DNA of 64,000 nt from Limanda limanda (lineage: Eukaryota > Chordata > Actinopteri > Pleuronectiformes > Pleuronectidae). Of this stretch, positions 1 to 16,203 are shown one piece after another. Both the position numbers and the translations under genes were made by a program. The notes under the pieces were generated by a model, which saw only the letters and a program-made list of their open reading frames with translations, ran no database searches and was not told the DNA's origin. The first letter of the stretch is position 1; each line of letters starts with the position of its first letter. The stretch spans positions 23,945,893 through 24,009,892 of the forward strand of contig NC_083644.1 in assembly GCF_963576545.1 (NCBI RefSeq). Reading direction: 5' to 3'.

Positions 1-4330
<4,330 letters not shown>

Positions 4331-6454
4331 CAGATCCATGGAGGAGAGTTTTCTGAATGCATTATAACAAAAAAGGGAATGCTGCAGAAATACAGATGGA
4401 AATGAGACCATGACACAAAATGCTGCAGTAACCCTGTGCCTAACTCACCTCTATCAGTCGAGCTCCAGTGTCAGCCTTTTACTCCGAGGCCTCTCTTCCT
4501 CTCAGAGTCAGTTTCATTTACATTAGGTTTTTCCAAAGAGATTTAACATGGCACTTACATCCGTTCTCTTTTCCACGTGTGTTTTGTTTCTGAGCCAACA
4601 TAAAAACAAATATTTGTGAAACTGTGAAAGTGCACTTACATGTATACACAGTGTTTTAGGTAATGCCAGCACATGCATTTATTCTTTTGATTTAGTCTGA
4701 CCTGTGTTATATTTCTGCAGTTCTTCATAATGTAGCAGTCGTCGGTCCTTAGCCCATCTTCCTACATCTGAGTGGACTGGGCGTAACGGTGCTTCTTGGT
4801 TATGAATGTCATTGAGGTGAAGCCTTTTTATTACAGCCTCACTGACGAGCTTATATATTTGAACTGTTTCCTGCCAGTGACAGAACAAACTCACCTCCAA
4901 CCGATAGGTTATTTTAAAGTATTTCTGTGTTGTGTAACGTTTGAAAAGAATACTGTGTGTTGTGAAATGGTGAACCCGAGTAGGCGTTTTTGGTTTGGAT
5001 AATGTTTTAGAATGTATTTACTGACTTGTCGATTCAGACTCTCACATCCTCAAAAAAGGTTTTTTTCTCTTCTCTCGGTTTGTTTCCTGTAAAGTGCCAG
5101 TGACTGCACATTAGTGGGTGTGATCACCAAATGTGTAATGCCTGTTGGAGCAGAAGAGTCACATTAGATGTTTTTATTAGGCCAAATAACTCAGGTACAT
5201 CAATTATGTGCAGATAATGGGAAAATCCCCTGTAAAGAAAGAATTATGCAAAGTTAATAAAAGGTGGAAAAAAATCTATAAAGTTTTTCTTAAATATTGA
5301 AAGAGTGTCTACTAAAAACATGGTAAAGATCACTCAAAGCTGCTGAGGTCAATACATTTGTAATAGCAAAGCATCACACGACTGTGTCTTAGTGACAAAT
5401 TCATTAAAAATGTATCACCAGATGCTGCAGTGAATCTCAGTTCAAATGGCCTTCAAGACGCTGTTAGGATTCAATGAGTGTTGAAGCCATTACGGACATC
5501 AGCACCCATGACACCAATGAATGTCTGTCTCAGTCTTATATGAGGAAATACAAATAATCAGATTATCAAAATGACAATTTTGGCCAGCAGGCCGCCAGTT
5601 TCCAACTGCTGCTGTAGTTCAACCAAGGCCGTAGAGGAAATGTTCAACTCTGTCCACAGACTGAAGAAATACTTTTCCCCTTTTTATTACATTTGTATTA
5701 ATAATGAAGGTATTGTGTGTCCAAATCACTCCAAATTCAAAACTGAACAAGGCCATTAACATTACACATAATAAGTGTTAAGCCGATAAGATGAACGGTT
5801 TGTGAATAATTTGTTCAAAAGACAGACAGACGTTTGTGGAAATATAAGATGAGTCGGGTTCCTTTTTTCATAATTTGTAGTTTTTAGTTGTCAGGGTCGT
5901 TAAAGGTATGATAAACCAGCAGGGAAACAAAATGTCTTAATGCTCCCACTGCTGCAGAAAACCTGTAAAATGGTAGTATAAAAACCTACAGTCTGTCATA
6001 TCTGTTATACAAACATTTTTTATGTTTATTCACATTAACAACATTAACATTGCAGATTTACAACTGCAGAGAATAACTTACAAACAGACCTGGCATGTAG
6101 GTTTATTTTGTTCATACAAGGTCGAATGGATATTGAAGTTGTGAAATTGTGAGTGAGTTTCCTCTGTACTTAGAAGATATTTTCTGGGGAAATTACATCA
6201 ATACTGATCCGAATTTGTTTGCTTACACTGTGCTTCATACTCAACAGCATGACAACATGAAACTGGCTCTCAATCATAGCTTGCACACAAAATATACATT
6301 TGCTGCATACACTGTACACAATTTGACACATTAAGATGAACAAACATGATGTATAAATAGATATAAACATGGGCCTTTTTCAAAAGTGTCACTGTTCTAA
6401 TATGAATGAAAAATCTCGTCTTTTTTTTTGTCAAGTCGTGAGGTGTCGCTCACT
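4331..6454. other. ube3a / cnga3 convergent 3' flank
   Basis: No coding signal. The ube3a 3' UTR presumably occupies the left part; a canonical AATAAA lies at 5256-5261. On the minus strand an AATAAA (TTTATT at 6102-6107) could end the cnga3 transcript. Several short open frames here have no family resemblance. The DNA is AT-rich with no clear repeat. Confidence 0.6.
5256..5261 (+). other. candidate poly(A) signal for ube3a
   Basis: Canonical AATAAA about 0.9 kb after the ube3a stop. Other variants exist in the region, so this is a candidate only. Confidence 0.4.
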
Positions 6455-9400
6455 TCACTGCACTTTTTTGTCTTTGTCGGCCACCACTTCAGAAAGATCC
6501 TGCGGCTGTATGGATTTCACTTTGGACTCCATGTCGGTGATCCTGCTCTTTATCCTCGTCTGGCTGGAGGTGAACTGTGCCATCAACTGGGCAAACTTTG
6601 TCTGCATCAAGTCCAGGTTGCTTTGCAGATGGATGACCTTTTCCTCCATGTCTTTGGGATCAGCGCCGGCATTGGCGACCGCCTCGTCGATTAGGTTGTC
6701 TTTCATCAAGATGGCTTTCCCCTTCTCCTCCAAAGCCTTCTTGGCGTCTGGATACTCGGTGAGTGCTTCCATCAAGTCATCTTTGGACAGGGCAAAGAGA
6801 TCGGAATAACCCACACTTCTAATGTTGGCAGTTCTCCTGTTGCCTGCCTTACTGCCCTTGATTCCCAAGATACTAATTTCCCCAAAGTACGCGCCATCAC
6901 TGAGCACCACAAACTGAGTGACTCCATCATCAGCCACCACGGCGAGCTTCCCCTCCTTGATGATGTACATCTCCCTGCCAATATCCCCCTTCTTACAGAT
7001 GTAATCTCCAGGACTGAACACCTGCGGCTGCAGCTTCAGCACCAATTCAATCAGGAGACCCGCCTCGCAGTCCTGGAAAATACGCACCTTTTTTAGAGTA
7101 TCCAAATGGACATTGATGGCGATCTCAGCCTTGAGCTTGTCAGGGAGGTTTTTCAACACCTCCTTCTCATCACAGGTCTTCTTCTCAGTCCACAGGTAGT
7201 CAAACCACTTGATGACCCTGGCCTCCAGGTCTTTGGAGACCTTTCGGAACTGCATGTACTGCTTAATAGAGTCGATCTTTGCCTGGAACTCAGCACGAGA
7301 GGCATTCATGTTTGAGATCATGGCACCGACGTTACCGACGATACTAGCAAAAATCAGGACACCAGTGAGGAAGTCGGCGATGACGAAGAGGAATTCGACA
7401 TCCCTGACTGGTGCAGGCGTTTCTCCGATGGTTGTGAGGGTCAGTGTTGACCAGTACAGGGAATAGATGTACTTTCTGGCCAAGCGGCCGTGCTCTGGGT
7501 GGCTGATGTTGGGATACACCCACGTGTCAGTCCCAAAACCTATTGTTTTTGAAATGGCAAAGAACATACAAGCATTCCAGTGGATAATAACCAGGATGTA
7601 AAGCACGAGATTGCTGATTCGGAACATGTTCGGGAAGCTGGTTCTGGTTTCAGTCCGCTCAAAGAACTCGAAAAGCCTTGACAGTTTGCAGAGACGGTTG
7701 AATCTAAACTCTGGGTTGTTGAATCCGAATTGCAGGAACAGCAGATCAGTGGGGATCATGGAAATCATGTCGTACTTGAACTGAGATGTTGTTCTGTATT
7801 TATCTCTCAGTTTCTTGGAGTCTTTTACCAGCAGCCCTTGTTCCAAGTAACCTGAGAGACAAACGTCAAAATTAGGAGCCAAATCCAACCAAAGAATAAT
7901 CCCAATTTTCTAAATTTTATCTTGAAACATTTTGAAAAATCCAACCTGTTCTTGATCTGACAAACGTGTCTGCGAAGTAGATAAAGTCTGCGGTGTAGTC
8001 CAAGAAAAGCCAGAGTTTTGTATAAGAGTTCTGGAGTTCATTAAAACAAGCTCTAGAAAACAGAGAGAATTCTTGTCAGATTTTATGAACATCCCACTTG
8101 ATGAAGAATATGTTTTGATGCAGGTTCAATTGAAAATACCTTGTTACGATCATCATTAGGTTATAAAATACTGGGCCTGCGATGACAGTCAGCCATTTGT
8201 AGTACTGGTCTGCAGCTGGATCCATAATCCAGATTTCTTTCCTACAAAAAATACTCAGAATGAATTCCTGTTAAAAGACTTTGTTCCTGTTTTTACACAC
8301 ACATGTTCTCTGAGATTCATTTGCCCACAACCAATAGACGTGTTCCATTTCTATCTACTGGTATACTTACGGGGGCTCCTCTTTCTTTTTCTCATCCTTC
8401 TTATCATCCTTTTTCTCATCTTTCTTCTCATCTTTCTTCTCATCCTTCTTGTCATCCTTCTTCTCATCCTTCTCGTCCTTCTTCTCATCCTTCTCGTCTT
8501 TTTTCTCATCTTTTTTAATCTCCTCTTTCTTGTCCTCTTTTTTGCTATGAATCACAAGTTTACTTTCTACGGTGGTGAAAAAGAACGTTGTCGGTCTATG
8601 AGGGACTAGACTGGCTACCAGACTACACAAGGACGCAGTCTACACAGGAGGCTTCACTAAACAGTGTTGGAAGATCTGGTGCAGGTCATACATAATACCA
8701 GCAGATGGCACCCCTCTCAAGTGAATGCAATACACTTCTGTACAACCCACATCATAACTTTCAACGGAAAAAAAACCCTATTGTAAACAAAGGGAGGATT
8801 TTTTTCTGTGTAATCCAGGAGGATAATGGAGCAAACACAATGGAGGATTGGACAATGTGCTGTCAGGGATCTCTGTGCTATTGGCTATGCTATTTCCTGC
8901 AGGCTACAGCACGCCAGCGACACGATAACATCCAAAGGGATCCATAAATTGTTTTTCTAAGAATCTACCTCTATTTTCTGATGTGCACACACTTACTCGT
9001 CTGTGTTGTTGCAGTTATTCATGTTGTAAGTAGCCAGCGGCCACTTACTGTTGAGACTTTGGAAAGAAATGAAGGACACGGTTTTCTCACAGTGAGCGAT
9101 GGGTTGTTTCTCATGTGAGGTAGATCAGATTAAATGAGGCCAGACATTTTCACTTTTAGGAGTCAACAGTCAGCGGTGTTGCCTCACAGTCCAGTACTTA
9201 CTTTCTCTTACGGACCGCGTCGTTTTGACCCACAGACTGGGCGTTGCTCTCTCGACTGGCGACTTCTTTGAGCTCAGGGCCTCTGAAGCGATCCAGGAAG
9301 GAGTCGTGCCTCTCTGTCTCTGGGTGCATTCTGTGAGAGGCCCAGTTTCGCAGCATGAAGAAGAAGTAAGAGAGCCTAAAGGGTCAGCGGGAGGTCAAAG

Positions 9401-10339
9401 AGCACAAGGTGACTACGCTAGGAACTAACTATTGGTCATACTTACTCATATTTACTATGTAAATACCAGTGGTGGGGGAAGTGTTCAGACCGATAATGTA
9501 CAAAATGTTTTGGAATAGGGAAGGTACTCATTCTACAGACGAATATCTGACAAAACACATACAGGATATGATCATATATGACATTATTGAATTGTTGGAA
9601 ACAGCATTTTAGTAGTGTAGCTGCTCGAGGTGAAGCCACTTTTACCTGATATATCCTATATTAGTCAATTCAGTTTTATTTGTATGATACCAAATCACAG
9701 CATCCATTATCTCAAAACCTTACAAATCTCTAAGGGTTGGTTAATGCGAGTGCTTCAAATAGTGGGGTAGTGGTTAACGTTGGGACGTTGGGATATGTTG
9801 GAGAGGAATTCAACAACCAACCATTGGGAGTATAGTTAAGAGGTCTGTCCCCACTAAAGGGTTAAAAAAAAACTCTCCACCATTGGTAAATACCCACATA
9901 CTGCAGAAGTTTACCTGGCCATTGCTGCTGCACCTGTAAACGAGCGTCTGTGGGACTCTGAGGATGTTGTTCTCTCAGAGACGTCCTCACAAAGAGAGTG
10001 AGCTCTAGTGGAAGATGGCAGGATGGAAAAAGTGACAGTGACAAGCCTTATATTAATCTATTCAAACTACACGAAACAGCTCATGAAAATGTGGCGTCAG
10101 TTTCATTGTGGAAGTGTATTGAATAGCAATGCAATGGTTCCTGATATGGCAGTAAAGGTTTAAGTTACTTCCTTAAAAATCCCACCTGCAAACTACCACA
10201 GTGAGTATTAACTGAATTTTTAGACTCTTATGTTGATATCAGACCTGCTGTCTCCATTTTCAATGACCGCCAGCTCATCAGCAGGTGTGTTGGAGGACAA
10301 ACGCTGTCTGGTTGAAAGTGACTTTTCGATCTCTGCCAT
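6455..10339 (-). CDS. cnga3: cyclic nucleotide-gated channel alpha 3 (cone photoreceptor CNG channel)
   Basis: Pore-forming subunit of the cGMP-gated cation channel in the cone outer-segment membrane. Eight coding exons in transcript order: 10339-10245, 10004-9915, 9375-9202, 9056-8997, 8544-8371, 8241-8140, 8052-7946, 7851-6455. They sum to 2199 nt, 732 residues plus stop. The N-terminus ENGDSRAHS, then [14 protein letters not shown] and ESNAQ, matches CNGA3 rather than CNGA1. Residues about 160-215 form a Lys/Glu/Asp repeat. S1 begins near [17 protein letters not shown]; the S4-type segment is [22 protein letters not shown] without its last residues. The pore filter TTIGETP is at about 407-413 with pore Glu 411, and the C-linker starts at [14 protein letters not shown]. 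The cyclic-nucleotide-binding domain is about 525-645 ([26 protein letters not shown]), and a C-terminal coiled coil spans about 660-715. The start is the first ATG of the exon, 24 nt after its acceptor. Teleosts carry a and b copies; I cannot say which this is. No damage is seen. Confidence 0.95.
8371..8544 (-). repeat. cnga3: cnga3 exon 5: charged-repeat exon (KKDEKKDE...)
   Basis: The exon of 174 bases codes almost only Lys, Glu and Asp in short KDEK/KKDE units, ending KKKEEPP. The coding strand is nearly all purine; the plus strand reads as imperfect CTTCTCATC units. It sits between the cytosolic N-terminus and S1, where CNGA1 has a comparable Lys/Glu stretch. Such repeats change length readily, so copy number may vary between individuals. 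Confidence 0.85.
9662..9722. repeat. fish interspersed repeat fragment (TTCAGTTTTATTTGTAT type)
   Basis: The stretch reads as a diverged copy of the widespread fish motif of the form TCAATTTTATTTGTATAG...CCAAATCACA. It lies in the cnga3 intron between 9376 and 9914. Family name not determined. Confidence 0.5.
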
Positions 10340-10363
10340 GTTGTCGGGTCTGGCTGTGCGAGC

Positions 10364-12023
10364 CTGCAGCACACAGGTACACAAAAATACACAACAAGGT
10401 TTTACAAGCCAGAAGTCATGCATCAAACATTGGCTCTTGAGAGCTGTGTTGTTGATGTCTTCACTGAGTACCACTGTTCACAGTCTGTCTGAGAGGAGAA
10501 CCTAAAAATACATCCTCATTATGTCCTTAACACTAAACAGGATCAGTCCCCTCGCTCTGTGAACGATCAGCTGCTTTTTAAAATAACTAAGCTATGGCTT
10601 ACAGGTAGACTATAGTCGCTATGTTTGCTCTTGTATACGGCCTGTTAAGTCAATTAGGGCGCCACATAAAGAACAGTTCCAAGTGTACGTGGCTGAGGGC
10701 AGTGACCCTCCTCAGTTCTGAGATCGGTCTGGGGTCACATCAGCTCCTGTAAAACCTTATCCCAAGAAACTATTATTTTTTATATGATAATACCACTCAG
10801 CTGGTTTTTAGGCTCTTGTGAAAATTCTTGTGTAATTAAAACTCAAAATGCAACATGTTGAGTGAGATCTGACTTCTTTTCAAACCTTAAAAAATCTATT
10901 TTCTTTGCGTGTGCCTTGCTAAATAATGACTTGCTGATCTCTGGGGAACGCCAATGTTTGTAACACGTGCACACATGTAGATTAGTGCTGATTACAGGGA
11001 GTTATCCAACCCCCACCGAACTAAACTATGCTGACAGAATCACCAAGAAGCCGAGTGCCTGAAGGATCATAAAAGGCAAAGCCCAGAGTGTGTGTGGCTG
11101 ATACTGAGAATACACGTAAACTAAGGTTGTTAAAAAAAATCAATGAGAATATAATTGGATTTACCTTTATGTTTTTCTATGGTTTTATCTACGTAGCCAT
11201 GTGTTAAAGTAAATTACTTTCAAACATTATAAACAACTCTTGTTAAAATTTGCCCCTTGACAGGGTTTTGGTTTGATTCCATCAAGAATTGTGGGTGTTC
11301 ACACTTGTTCGCGTTCTTCATCGTGAAATTGGACAAACTGAAGCAGAGAAGCTGAACCTCACTCATAACTGATGTTTAAAAATCGAATGCTGACACTTCC
11401 ATCATTTTATTTATTGAATAGTGTCTCTATTGTAATTGGGTCCTTAAAAATAAAAATCAGAGTCTCACAGTTTTACTGTTATTTCTGTTCCTGGAGATTA
11501 GTTGTTCTGAAGCACCATGGGTCAAGACCCACTAAGAGGCTTGTGTCTTGTGGTAAAGTTGTGAATTCACAGAGACAGCCTTTAGCCTAATATACCAAGA
11601 ACTCATTATCCACATTAAAGCCCCTTACACATGTAAATTGACTGTGTGATTTGGTAGTTTCTTCATAATGTTGTATAGGTCAAGGCCCACTGTACACAGT
11701 TCAAACACACCTACAGGCCTGCTGTTAAATGGAAACATGACATTTCACAAAGACATAATAACTTAATTATTCCCATGATATTATAATGTGGTATTATGTA
11801 CATATCTAAATCTATCATTCAATATGTTCTCTCAGTCAAGACTCAGTAAATGTTGTTCCACCAGTTTACAGTTTTTGTGTTTGCTGTAACCACGTGTACA
11901 TTTTGAGACATTGTAACAGTAAATAATTCTCCTTATTGATTCCTAATCCAAAAAATAAAACAAAAAGATGTTACTACTTAATACCTCCTGCGGTTCTACG
12001 CATAACTTTCTCACTCAGCTCAC
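10364..12023 (-). other. cnga3: cnga3 first intron (putative)
   Basis: About 1.7 kb between the first coding exon and the suspected non-coding exon. No coding potential or recognisable repeat seen. Confidence 0.4.
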
Positions 12024-12200
12024 CTGTCTGAAGCCTCCTCACACTGACTTTTCCAACCCGAGCAAACGAGCAATTCTCCTCTGATCACCTCCTGATAAAT
12101 CCATCTTCAAATCACCAATATTAGATAAATCCTCTCGTCAAAATATTCTGCCGATCGTTTCGTTCGCGCACAACGTCACCAAAAATATCGACGTCTTCTC
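12024..12200 (-). promoter_or_regulatory. cnga3: probable non-coding first exon and promoter region of cnga3
   Basis: A consensus donor (CAGACAG|gtgagc, exon edge 12024) on the minus strand lies 1.7 kb upstream of the first coding exon, whose acceptor is at 10363/10364. The stretch is richer in CpG than its surroundings. It contains a 21-codon upstream reading frame (ATG at 12104, TGA ending 12039). The 5' limit is a guess. Not supported by transcript data. Confidence 0.4.
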
Positions 12201-12300
12201 TCCATAATTAGTCCAGCAGCTCTGCTGGATGAGGAGAGAGGAGACAGAGCTGACCAATCCCAGATCAGACGAGGGGAGGAGTCCTGTCCATCACTGTCCA

Positions 12301-12353
12301 AACACACACACGCACACACACGCGCGCGCGCGCACACACGCACACACACACAC
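12301..12353. repeat. alternating CA/CG tract
   Basis: An uninterrupted purine-pyrimidine alternation of about 50 bp, with a CGCGCGCGCGCG core flanked by CA repeats. It lies about 100 bp upstream of the suspected cnga3 first exon. Confidence 0.95.
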
Positions 12354-12594
12354 TAGATAGTGGAGTAATACAATTTATCATTACATCTTCCACGTGTATT
12401 GATGTATTTTATGCACTTTATGTCATAATTCATTTGTTGTTATGCTCCAAATTGGTATTTTTGTCCAAGTTTAATAATCATTTATTGTCTAATATAGTGT
12501 AAAAAACAAGTACAGTGATTATAACACACTAACACACATTTCTAAACAATATGTGTCAATCAAATGTCTCAAACATGAAATACTTCCAAATGTT

Positions 12595-12836
12595 ATATAT
12601 ATATATATATAATGTATGTATGTATGTATGTATGTATGTATGTATGTATGTATGTATGTATGTATGTATGTATGTATGTATGTATGTATGTATGTATGTA
12701 TGTATGTATGTATGTATGTATGTATGTATGTATGTATGTATGTATGTATGTATGTATGTATGTATGTATGTATGTATGTATGTATGTATGTATGTATGTA
12801 TGTATGTATGTATGTATGTTTGTATGTATGTATGTG
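12595..12836. repeat. TA run followed by a long ATGT tetranucleotide microsatellite
   Basis: A short TA run (12595-12611) leads into about 56 ATGT units (12612-12836) with one interruption near 12819. Since no stop arises in any frame of the unit, long spurious open frames (MYVC and TYIH repeats) appear on both strands. They are not genes. Confidence 0.98.
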
Positions 12837-15360
12837 TCATAACGCCATGAGTAGTATCACCGTATATACTGTACCTAACTACCAACAGCTGGTTCAACCA
12901 AAGGCCTCACGTCCTGCTCTTTCTTATATCATAAGGAAAAAGTTCAAATTCTTCAGGTATAAACATTGGTTTCTCATAATTGTCAGCATTCGATTTGATG
13001 AGACGGACCATGTGAAATAATTTGTAACACATAAAGTGGCTTTTGAATGGAACATCCTGAATTGTAAAATAGATCAGAATCGAACATCTTCATTACTAGC
13101 AACAAATGAGGTGAACAATTAAAGTGATGAAGAGGTTCCTTCCTCACAGTATTTCTTCCCCGTCACCATACAAACTCACTCCCACAGCATCGCCCCCCCA
13201 TCCCCCGGCATCACCCGAGGCGTAAGGTTAAAACAGAAATCCCTTGGCAATATACGGAGCTGCTCTGCTAATCCCAGCTTAGACTTGAGAACCTATTTCA
13301 GCTACCTAATGCCCCTTCACTCAAAACAATATGTCACTTTTGGACTGTGTTCTCCTTCTATTTGATGATTTCAATCAATTTTTGAACAGTTGACCGTCAG
13401 TTTTGGTAATTTGATTGAACAGTTGGTTTTCAATTGAATATGTCTTAACAGAGAAAGTTAAAGAGTATGGCTAAAAAATCCTCCTCTCCAGAGAGTCCAT
13501 AGTTAGCAACATCCAGAAATAACATTTCTTTACACTAATCCGACCATTTTAAATATAATCCCAAATTCCCTGTAGCTGCAACATGGATCTAATGTACATT
13601 TACAACAGAACATATATGCAGTCCTGTTGTCAGGGTGTCCTGCTGATTCTTCTTCTTGCTCTTTTTTATCGAAAGCTGTTATGTTAAGAGAAGCAGCGGT
13701 TGACCAATCACTCTCCCCTTCTCTGAACCTCATTAGGTTTAGCACTGTCTCCAGGTGCACACAGATCTATTGAAAGCCTCTTTACATCTCTGCCAGAAGG
13801 CATGTGGTAATCACTGCACCCTAAACCCTGGCTTTTCCCAGTCCGCAACCATGACACAGTGAAACACTGTCTCCAGCACGTCTCCAGCTTCCCTGTGCAT
13901 TTCCAAGTCAATCACACTCTGAGTCCACTTCATTTGTAACATTCAGAAATTCAACACAGAGCAGAGGAGCGCTCTGATGGCGATGAGTGTGTGATGAGTT
14001 CTGATGAGCGGCTGGCAGCACAATGGAAGGAAGGGGGAGGAGTCCCAGAAGGTGTCTGACATGCAGTCTATTGTAAGAGGCCTGATTAGCATGTGATAAT
14101 ATATTCTTTCTAATTTTGAAAAAGTTATTCGTTATTTTCATATGTTGTAACTCGTACATGCTTTGAAAATCATCTAAAAAAAGTAATTTCCATTCTAATA
14201 GAGGTACAATCGTCATTTTCCCTTTGCCCATTGAACCAATGTATGAAAAAATTATATTATTTATAAATGAACAGCCGGGGAGAAATCATGTCTTATGATT
14301 GGTGTAAGGAGATGGTCGGTGTGTATATACATGTCTATATATCATGGGAATTCAAATCTGTGTATGTTTTTGTCTGACAGGTGTACAATGACTTGCAGAG
14401 CAAACACTTTCCTTTGCCATGCAGACTGGTACATCCTTAGAATGTAGTAAGCACAAAAAAACCACAACAAAGAATTGACAGGAATGTGTCAAATCTTTGG
14501 TACATATGTTTCAATGATCTGAACAAGAAAAAACACAAGATTAGATTATTTTTCAATAATAAGCACAAGCCACATCATCAAGTGGGCCCTCAGATATGTC
14601 TTGGCCGCCAGTGTCAGTGTAAGTGGCCACGTCCCTGCTGTGAGTCCTCTTGTGCTAATGAGTTGTGCCTTGTTCATCAGATGCTGCAAATGATTAGCTG
14701 AACCTCGTCATTGTTTTATTCCAAACAGAGAGACGGATTTATTCGGCACCAAACACTTAAGAAGGGTCGCTATAGCAATCAACAGGAAACACAGAATGTC
14801 AGATATGAGGAAATGATAGTGTGGCGTGTGTGTGGCTTTCTGTTGAGTTTTTTTTTGTTTCATAATCCTCTGATAGTGCCGTCATTGTGGCTGTGCTGTA
14901 ATCACCCTCATTTCTGTTGTTCCCACTTGCAATCAGTTGACGACACAAGTGTTAGTGTGTGTACTTACATGTAAATTCACACTCCTCCTTTCCAATCACA
15001 TGAATTACATGGTTTGGAAGGGTCAGTGATTGGCTGATTGGCTCCTCCGTTGAGCACCCGCACTCGAGCTTTATTCGGGTTTATGTGCAGGTCAGTGATC
15101 AGTGGGTGAGAAACACAGCAGAGAATGAACGGAGGCCTCAGACACGGTGAATGAAGGAGAGAGTGAGTTGTAATCAAGGCCGCAGAAAACGGCACAGTCA
15201 CAAATAAATGCCTTTTTTTTCTCTTAGGGTCCTGTTATTGCACACACTGGGACACTTGAACGTAACAGGGCCTTTGTTCATACTGTTAAATCACTTGTGT
15301 TTCTGCTGCTATGACAAGTTTAAAAATGCCTTTGCTGTAACACGCCTAAATGTAACATTG
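12837..15360. other. intergenic DNA between cnga3 and tmem131
   Basis: No convincing gene. Open frames of up to about 107 codons at 13530-14231 (minus) and 14486-14974 (plus) lack recognisable motifs and splice structure. Confidence 0.5.
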
Positions 15361-15580
15361 TGGTGACTGCGGCTCAGGAGGCAGAGCAGGTCGTCCTGTA
15401 ACCACAAGCTCAACAGTTAGTTCCCTGTCTCTCCACTACTGCCCAAAATGGCCCCTGACTGTGTGTGAATGATGTCACGTAGAGAAAACTACGCTGCACA
15501 TAGTTGCAATGTATGAATGTGTGTGTGAATGGGTGAATGGCAAAACTGCACTGTCATCATTTACCATTCAGCAATTTTAA
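15361..15580 (+). repeat. fish interspersed repeat (GGCTCAGGAGGCAGAG ... GTGTGAATGGGTGAATG)
   Basis: Begins with a box like GTGGCTCAGG(A/T)GG(C/T)AGAGC and continues through a counter-like TGTGTGAATGGGTGAATGG segment to CATTTACCATT. This order is typical of a very common teleost short repeat. A reverse-oriented copy of its end lies at about 28300-28437. Confidence 0.6.
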
Positions 15581-15932
15581 ATGCAAAGATTTCTTCCGTG
15601 TTTTGGACAAATCAAGGTTAATATATGGACTTTTCCTTGATAGGATGGGGTTATCTGAGGTTTCAAACTGTCATGTATAAATAGACAGAGGGACAAGTAT
15701 TTGATTAATGTCAGTGGGAAATGGCAGCATTAACCGCTGCCAAAACCAACGTAGGAACACAAAGAGGTAAACAGGAAAAACAGGAAAGTGAAAAGAACAT
15801 TGAAATTTTAATTACATACTACACTTAAACTAAAAACTAAGCACTGATTGTCCCTTTGTTCAAAATAGACCCAGGTTTACTAAGCACCCATGTAAACTCC
15901 AATATGGTTAATAGGGACACAGTGTTAAACAC

Positions 15933-15966
15933 AACAATCTTAAGATAAAGTTATCTTAAGATTGTT
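15933..15966. repeat. 34-bp near-perfect palindrome
   Basis: Arms 15933-15948 (AACAATCTTAAGATAA) and 15951-15966 are exact reverse complements, separated by AG. The arms stop matching outside these limits. Confidence 0.95.
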
Positions 15967-16203
15967 ACCAACCTACAGTTAATTATACAAACTGATGCAC
16001 AAGTAGCATCTACAGAACTGCCAAGATAATTATAACATTGATAAAAAAAACACAAAGACATGTAGGTTTTATAAGAGCTAAAATAAATTGTATTTATATG
16101 TGGGTGATGACCGTCGTTAGTCAACAGACAAATATGATAAAAAAAATAACGCAAACAGTGGGTGGATTGGATTCTATCCGTAGTGCATGGGTACTGTGGT
16201 CGT

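Noticed and set aside
6369..7466. Plus-strand open frames opposite the last cnga3 exon
   Set aside because: Antisense of a conserved coding exon; no family match in the plus frame.
8303..8609. Leucine-rich and Ser/His-rich plus-strand frames opposite cnga3 exon 5
   Set aside because: Antisense shadow of the K/E/D repeat exon.
9202..9210. Alternative donor six codons earlier in cnga3 exon 3 (CGGTCC|gtaaga)
   Set aside because: The downstream donor AGAAA|gtaagt has better consensus and restores frame with the following 60-bp exon.
12551..13020. Long open frames made of MYVC and TYIH repeats on both strands
   Set aside because: They are translations of the ATGT microsatellite, which has no stop in any frame.
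13530..14231. Minus-strand frames of 67-107 codons
   Set aside because: No motif, no supporting exon neighbours and ordinary AT-rich composition. Possibly non-coding RNA, but nothing supports it.
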